A stretch of DNA of 21,504 nucleotides from Hypsibius dujardini (taxonomy: Eukaryota; Tardigrada; Eutardigrada; Parachela; Hypsibiidae), in the NCBI GenBank assembly GCA_001579985.1, contig LRSR01010716.1, positions 1-21,504 on the forward strand. The letters are read 5' to 3'. Positions 17,857 through 21,504 of the stretch are shown here, piece by piece; positions within the stretch are counted from its first letter, which is position 1, and each line of letters starts with the position of its first letter. The notes beneath the pieces are model-generated. The model did not search any database. It was given only the letters and a program-made list of their open reading frames with translations, and was not told the origin of the DNA. Position numbers and translations under genes: made by a program.

Positions 17857-18868
17857 ATGAACAATGCCACGTACTATTCCTGCACAGCGGGTAATGGCAC
17901 TTCCGACAACGGATCAACCGTGAACAAGATATGCAGTGAGATTACTCCAGGATGGACGCCGCTGAGCATTGTCCAACTCATCATCGCCGTCTGGGGATTG
18001 GTCGGCAATGGAGGACTCTTTGTGGTCTTCGCGACGCACCGGGCACTGTGGACGCCGTTTAACGTCTACGTGGTCAACCTCATCGTCGCTAATTGCGTCT
18101 GCATCATCGTGCAGTTCCCACTGGACACTCTCAGCAGTCTCTACGACGGCAAGTCATTTTAAGTTTTAGCTGACTACAAAAACAGTTTAAAAAAATTAAA
18201 CTTATTTAAATTAAACTAAGATATGCATAAAACATTAGGTTAAACAAATTAAGTTAAATGGTTAAAAAGATAAAAAATTGTTGACGGAAATTAATTTTTT
18301 ATTAATTTTAGGTAAGTGGATTCTCGGAGAGACGGTCTGCACGTTCTACCTGCAGGTGTTGTGGTGCCTGCAGCCGATCGTCTTCAATTCCCATCAGATG
18401 ATTGCCATCAATCGCATCTGGGCTGTCATTCATCCCATCTCCTACCGTAGCATCCACTCCATTCGCACGGCGTTGTGCTTGTGTGCGGGGGTCTGGGTCT
18501 ATGTCATCATAGGCGTGACGCCGGGAGTCCTCCGAGATACCCTGTACTTTCGTGTGCCACTACCGGTGAAACCTCAAATAGACTACTGCCAAATCAATAC
18601 AGATGCTCAGCTATCGTGGGCGGTGGCCATTCAGGTCGTCTATTACATATGGCCGCAGGTTACAATGGTTGCGGCGTTGGTTATTATTTTTTTCATTAAG
18701 CGGGTAAGACAACGGGCAAAAGCGGTACGGCGAAGCAATGCCGTCGTACCAAACCTTAATGGAGGAAGCGCAAAAGAGCAACAAGGTAAAGCTAAACGAA
18801 TCAGCAGGCTGCCGGGCTAGAAAGTCAGTAAGACAGGCAGATACATACATACAGGCAGACATACAAGC

Positions 18869-18905
<37 letters not shown>

Positions 18906-19318
18906 GTCAAAGGCATATTAGCATGCTTTGAAAATAAGAAGTCTATGCCGACACAGTTCTACATATTTTATTTCATTAACTAGTCGAAGATCATGACCGA
19001 AGTGGATCAGGCGCAACTCCGGCTGTACCATCGAACAGTCTGGAGGCACGCCTGAAACCCATTCAACATCCGGCAGCTCCACACTCGCACGGCAATCTAT
19101 TGCTGGTCCTGCTGACTATCAGCGTGACCATCTGCTGGACTCCCAACAACGTCTACTACACCTGGATGTTCTTCAAACAGCTTGACTACCCCGTCTTCTA
19201 CTATTTCACCACCATCCTCATCTGCCTGCAAGCCGCAATCGACCCCATCATGTTCACACTAGCACTGAAGGCTCTGCGTGTGGCTCTCGCCGATTTTCTG
19301 TCATGTCGACGAAGTTAG
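17857..19318 (+). CDS. Rhodopsin-family (class A) GPCR
   Basis: Three exons (17857-18148, 18312-18785, 18984-19318) encode 366 aa. Intron 1 begins with GC (G|GCAAGT), a GC-AG intron; the join gives LYDGKWILGETVC, the expected loop and TM3 start. Intron 2 carries a GACA microsatellite. The N-terminus has Asn-glycosylation sites (NAT, NGT, NGS). TM1 has GN (50-51). TM2 has N79 where most class A receptors have Asp. C107 and C190 can form the conserved disulfide. NRIWAVIHP (131-139) replaces DRYxAV. W159, P212 and CWTP (306-309) are standard. TM7 ends DPIMF instead of NPxxY. The ligand is unknown. The start follows an acceptor at 17842, so a 5' UTR intron is likely. The pattern recalls tardigrade receptor expansions (inference). 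It lies convergent to the next gene. Confidence 0.88.
18868..18906. repeat. (GACA)n microsatellite
   Basis: About nine cagacaga-type units lie within GPCR intron 2. Confidence 0.95.
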
Positions 19319-19370
19319 TGGATTGTCGCCCACTTTGTCGGTTCATTGCGTGACTTTTTTGCTCTGCTTC

Positions 19371-19376
19371 TTTATT
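19371..19376 (-). promoter_or_regulatory. Poly(A) signal of the 19390-20900 gene
   Basis: AATAAA on the minus strand starts 14 bp after the stop codon, inside the interval between the two convergent stop codons (19318 and 19390). Confidence 0.5.
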
Positions 19377-19389
19377 TCACCTTGTTGTC

Positions 19390-20900
19390 TTATATATAGT
19401 TGACATTGTCTATGAAGAAAGCCCCAGAAATATAGGTTGGCACCTTGTATATTGGGATGGGGACGCGTCTAAAAAAGATGTACCTTTGTTTAGTCGGTAT
19501 AATGGACACATATTTTTTGGGCATGATGAAAAGACGCATTAAGGAACGAACGTAGACAGGTTCAGCAGGATGTAAAGCAGCGATCCGTTCTATATCCAGC
19601 AAATAGGTCAATCCGTTGTACTGGAAACTGTCGGAGGAACTCACATAGGCTTGATCGGTATAATCTTCACCATGCACACTCTAAATAAAACGGTTCGACG
19701 TATACATGCGTGCAGTCTGCAAGCACACTTTACAGTTGCTGTGAAAGGGGGAAACTGTCTGGAAACGAAGTCATATGCAACACGAAAATCGAGTTCTTTG
19801 TTTGAGTCAAAACCATACAGGTGATGTATGTACTAGGGCGTGATCGCGACGAATACGGTCGGTGCACGCGGCAGGATTTCTCAAGCTCAAGCCAGGCCAT
19901 GTACCGCTGACAGCACAGCTCTGTCGCACATGAGACGGTCTGTAATTGTGCACGCACACGCAGACGCCCCGTCACCCATAAAGGAGTCTTTATTCCGGTA
20001 TAAGGGCGCCCTTGACCGCAAACCGAGAGAAGGTTATCAACACGGAAAGAGGATCATAAACACTCCTTTGTACTGACTTCCTTGTGCGGCTGCCATTGCA
20101 GTATCTTTATGCAGTATAAAATTCTTTCTCTTCATCTTTCCTGCTGGATGACGCCTGGTAAATACGCCCGGAACAAGGTCGACCACTTATTAAAAGGGTT
20201 ATAGTCGAGCAATATGCGTGCAGTGCCGAGAAACTTACGCCCTGTAATTTGGACTTGACGTGCTAGATCAAGCAGCGACGTAGATTTGGGATGCCTGATT
20301 GGGTTTTCTACCTATTAAAATTACAAACCATAGCTTCCCCCGAAAATATTTCTCCTGACACCAATTAATCCACGACAAATCACATTTTCAATAATGAAAA
20401 AAAACATCACTAAAGGTTCATAGAAAATGCTGTCGTTTAATATAGTTGTGTGTTTTAGTTCACGAAATATTCCTCCTGCTTCTGTTACATCTGGCTTGCC
20501 ATGATTGCGTTATTTACATAACCCATTGCAGAATTACGGTTGCCAGCCTTTTTAACCAGAAGACACTGCGTAGAAGAGTACACATGGACAAATGTATGCA
20601 CAAGGTCTGCTTCACGGCCACTGGCGTCTTCATCGAGATATAAATACACTTCTTCAGGGCAATTTGAACCGTCGTTGCTACTTCTTGTTCAGTCATAAGA
20701 TCAGACTGGGATAGAGAGGGCAGAGTTGCCACACACAAATCTATGCCGCACACGTGTGTCTGGCACTGTCTACAAGATGATGGCAGAACGTGAAATTTGA
20801 ACAGTAAAAGCTCTTGATATTTTTCGCAGCTATTTCTTCTGATTCTCTTTGGAGGGCAGCAGTTTTCACTTTTGCATATTTTAAAATCACGAGTGTGTTA
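19390..20900 (-). CDS. Unknown multi-exon protein, 5' end missing
   Basis: Six exons join with compatible phases: 20900-20774, 20705-20538, 20311-20239, 20140-20078, 19939-19905 and 19680-19390, all with GT..AG borders. They encode at least 250 aa, ending at TAA 19390-19392. Characteristic segments are KTAALQRESEEIAAKNIKSF, SDLMTEQEVATTVQIALKK, HPKSTSLLDLARQVQITG, FQYNGLTYLLDIERIAALHP and PKKYVSIIPTKQ. It is helical and soluble-looking, with no signal peptide, membrane segment or family I recognise. The first exon lacks a start codon, so more 5' exons lie above 20900, antisense to the FKBP gene. The 35 bp exon and the donors GTAATT and GTCAGT are the weakest joins. Confidence 0.5.
19684..19689 (+). 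promoter_or_regulatory. Candidate poly(A) signal of the GPCR gene
   Basis: This is the first AATAAA on the plus strand after the GPCR stop, 366 bp downstream. If used, the GPCR 3' UTR overlaps the last exon of the minus-strand gene. Confidence 0.3.
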
Positions 20901-20932
20901 CTGAAAGGATTCAGACACCCAAGCCCGATACC

Positions 20933-21151
20933 ATGTCGCCGTGTGAAGCTATCGCGGTGCTGTTCCTCGTGTCAGTGGCGTGTGTCTCCGGAATCACGCC
21001 GGGAGTAAGGATCGAAACTCTAACGGAGGGAGACGGTAATTCAAGTATTATAGTAGTTGCGCTATTCAACAGACCCCACACAAGATCTTTATGAACTTTG
21101 TAGGAAAGAATTTTCCGGTCAACGGCCAGACAATCAAGGTTCACTATACCG
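20933..21151 (+). CDS. Secreted FKBP-type peptidyl-prolyl isomerase, N-terminus
   Basis: Exon 1 (20933-21035) gives a signal peptide, AIAVLFLVSVACVSG, followed by GVRIETLTEGD. Exon 2 (21104-21151), after a 68 bp intron, gives KNFPVNGQTIKVHYTG and ends at G|GTAAGC. Joined, this is the conserved start of the FKBP fold (GV.VE....GDG..FP..GQT..VHYTG), including the HY pair whose Tyr lines the active site. Fifty residues are visible; the rest of the domain lies beyond the window, so any ER-retention or EF-hand tail is unknown. FKBPs catalyse prolyl cis-trans isomerisation. The signal peptide puts this one in the secretory route, like the ER-type FKBPs. Its 5' region overlaps the minus-strand neighbour. 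Confidence 0.9.
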
Positions 21152-21504
21152 GTAAGCTTCACTAGTTACGAGTGCTATGGGGCGGTTAGCAGGAGCGTCA
21201 TCGTACAGGCCGTGGGAGCATGGTGCGCAGTACGGGACCACACTAATGGTAGCGTTTGTTGGAGCCGGCCCGCTGCGCTTAACCCAGGTGTGGTGGGGGG
21301 GGGGGGAATGTAATGTACGTGGTATGGCATGGTTGATTCGGACGAAGGGAATGCTCCCAGAAGGCAAATCTTTCTGGTTTAGGGACAATGCGTAGAACAA
21401 AAAAAGACTGATTCGAGACACGATGGGTGTTTTGTCGGACTAGTGCTCGACCCTTGGATAGTTGGTTAGGTTCGTGGCTATTAGGGATCGGTCGCATATT
21501 GCTC
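21152..21504. other. FKBP intron 2, incomplete
   Basis: No next FKBP exon is present before the window end. A 12-G run lies near 21294. Open frames here look like chance. Confidence 0.6.

Noticed and set aside
18868-18906. Tandem GACA units and the two tccg arrays as CRISPR-like repeats
   Set aside because: There are no spacers; they are simple micro- and minisatellites.
20514-20640. Alternative frame YLYLDEDASGREADLVHTF on the minus strand
   Set aside because: It is protein-like, but it needs a 36 bp intron or frameshift, whereas the overlapping frame is open and phase-compatible with both neighbours.
1-21504. tRNA or rRNA genes
   Set aside because: I saw no cloverleaf with a convincing anticodon arm and no rRNA core sequence; a covariance-model search would be needed to exclude them fully.

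Overview
The window is nuclear DNA from an animal. Its genes are split by spliceosomal introns with GT..AG borders, usually GTGAGT, GTAAGT or GTAATG at the donor. Introns range from about 50 bp to over 600 bp, and short inverted-repeat transposons fill the spaces between genes. The protein families are metazoan: a plexin-type sema/PSI/IPT receptor, a family A GPCR, a secreted FKBP and a dynein-light-chain-like exon. The GPCR has NRIWAV in place of DRY and DPIMF in place of NPxxY. To my recollection this resembles expanded GPCR groups in tardigrades, so a tardigrade is my best guess, but the sequence does not prove it.

Layout. 1-3240 is repeat territory: a dispersed repeat (R1, left copy), a fragment copied from the dynein-light-chain-like exon at 14.8 kb, a 1475 bp foldback transposon with ~250 bp terminal inverted repeats, and a TATA box followed by a perfect 22 bp palindrome. 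3718-4141 (minus) is a small predicted secreted protein. 4260-4735 holds a TA-flanked MITE and a 33 bp stem hairpin. 5499-10565 (minus) is a ten-exon gene that I rebuilt exon by exon with fully compatible splice phases. It encodes an 834 aa membrane receptor (signal peptide, sema, PSI, degenerate IPT, PSI, IPT, TM) that stops 45 residues after the membrane, so it has no plexin RasGAP region.

10.8-16.7 kb is again repeat-rich: R1 right copy interrupted by a 645 bp hAT-like element with an 8 bp target duplication; nested inverted repeats; the dynein-light-chain-like first exon (14687-14971, minus); and an 823 bp pogo/Tigger-like relic with TA duplications that still carries pieces of a CENP-B-type transposase.

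17.4 kb to the end is gene-dense. A three-exon GPCR (17857-19318, plus) has a TATA box and two neighbouring palindromes upstream. A convergent minus-strand gene of unknown function (at least six exons, 19390-20900) ends 71 bp from the GPCR stop. A secreted FKBP-type prolyl isomerase begins at 20933 (plus) and runs off the window. The genes do not form an obvious pathway. What they share is location at the surface or in the secretory route (receptor, GPCR, small secreted protein, secreted FKBP). Repeat family assignments and the GAP-less receptor are the points most worth checking.
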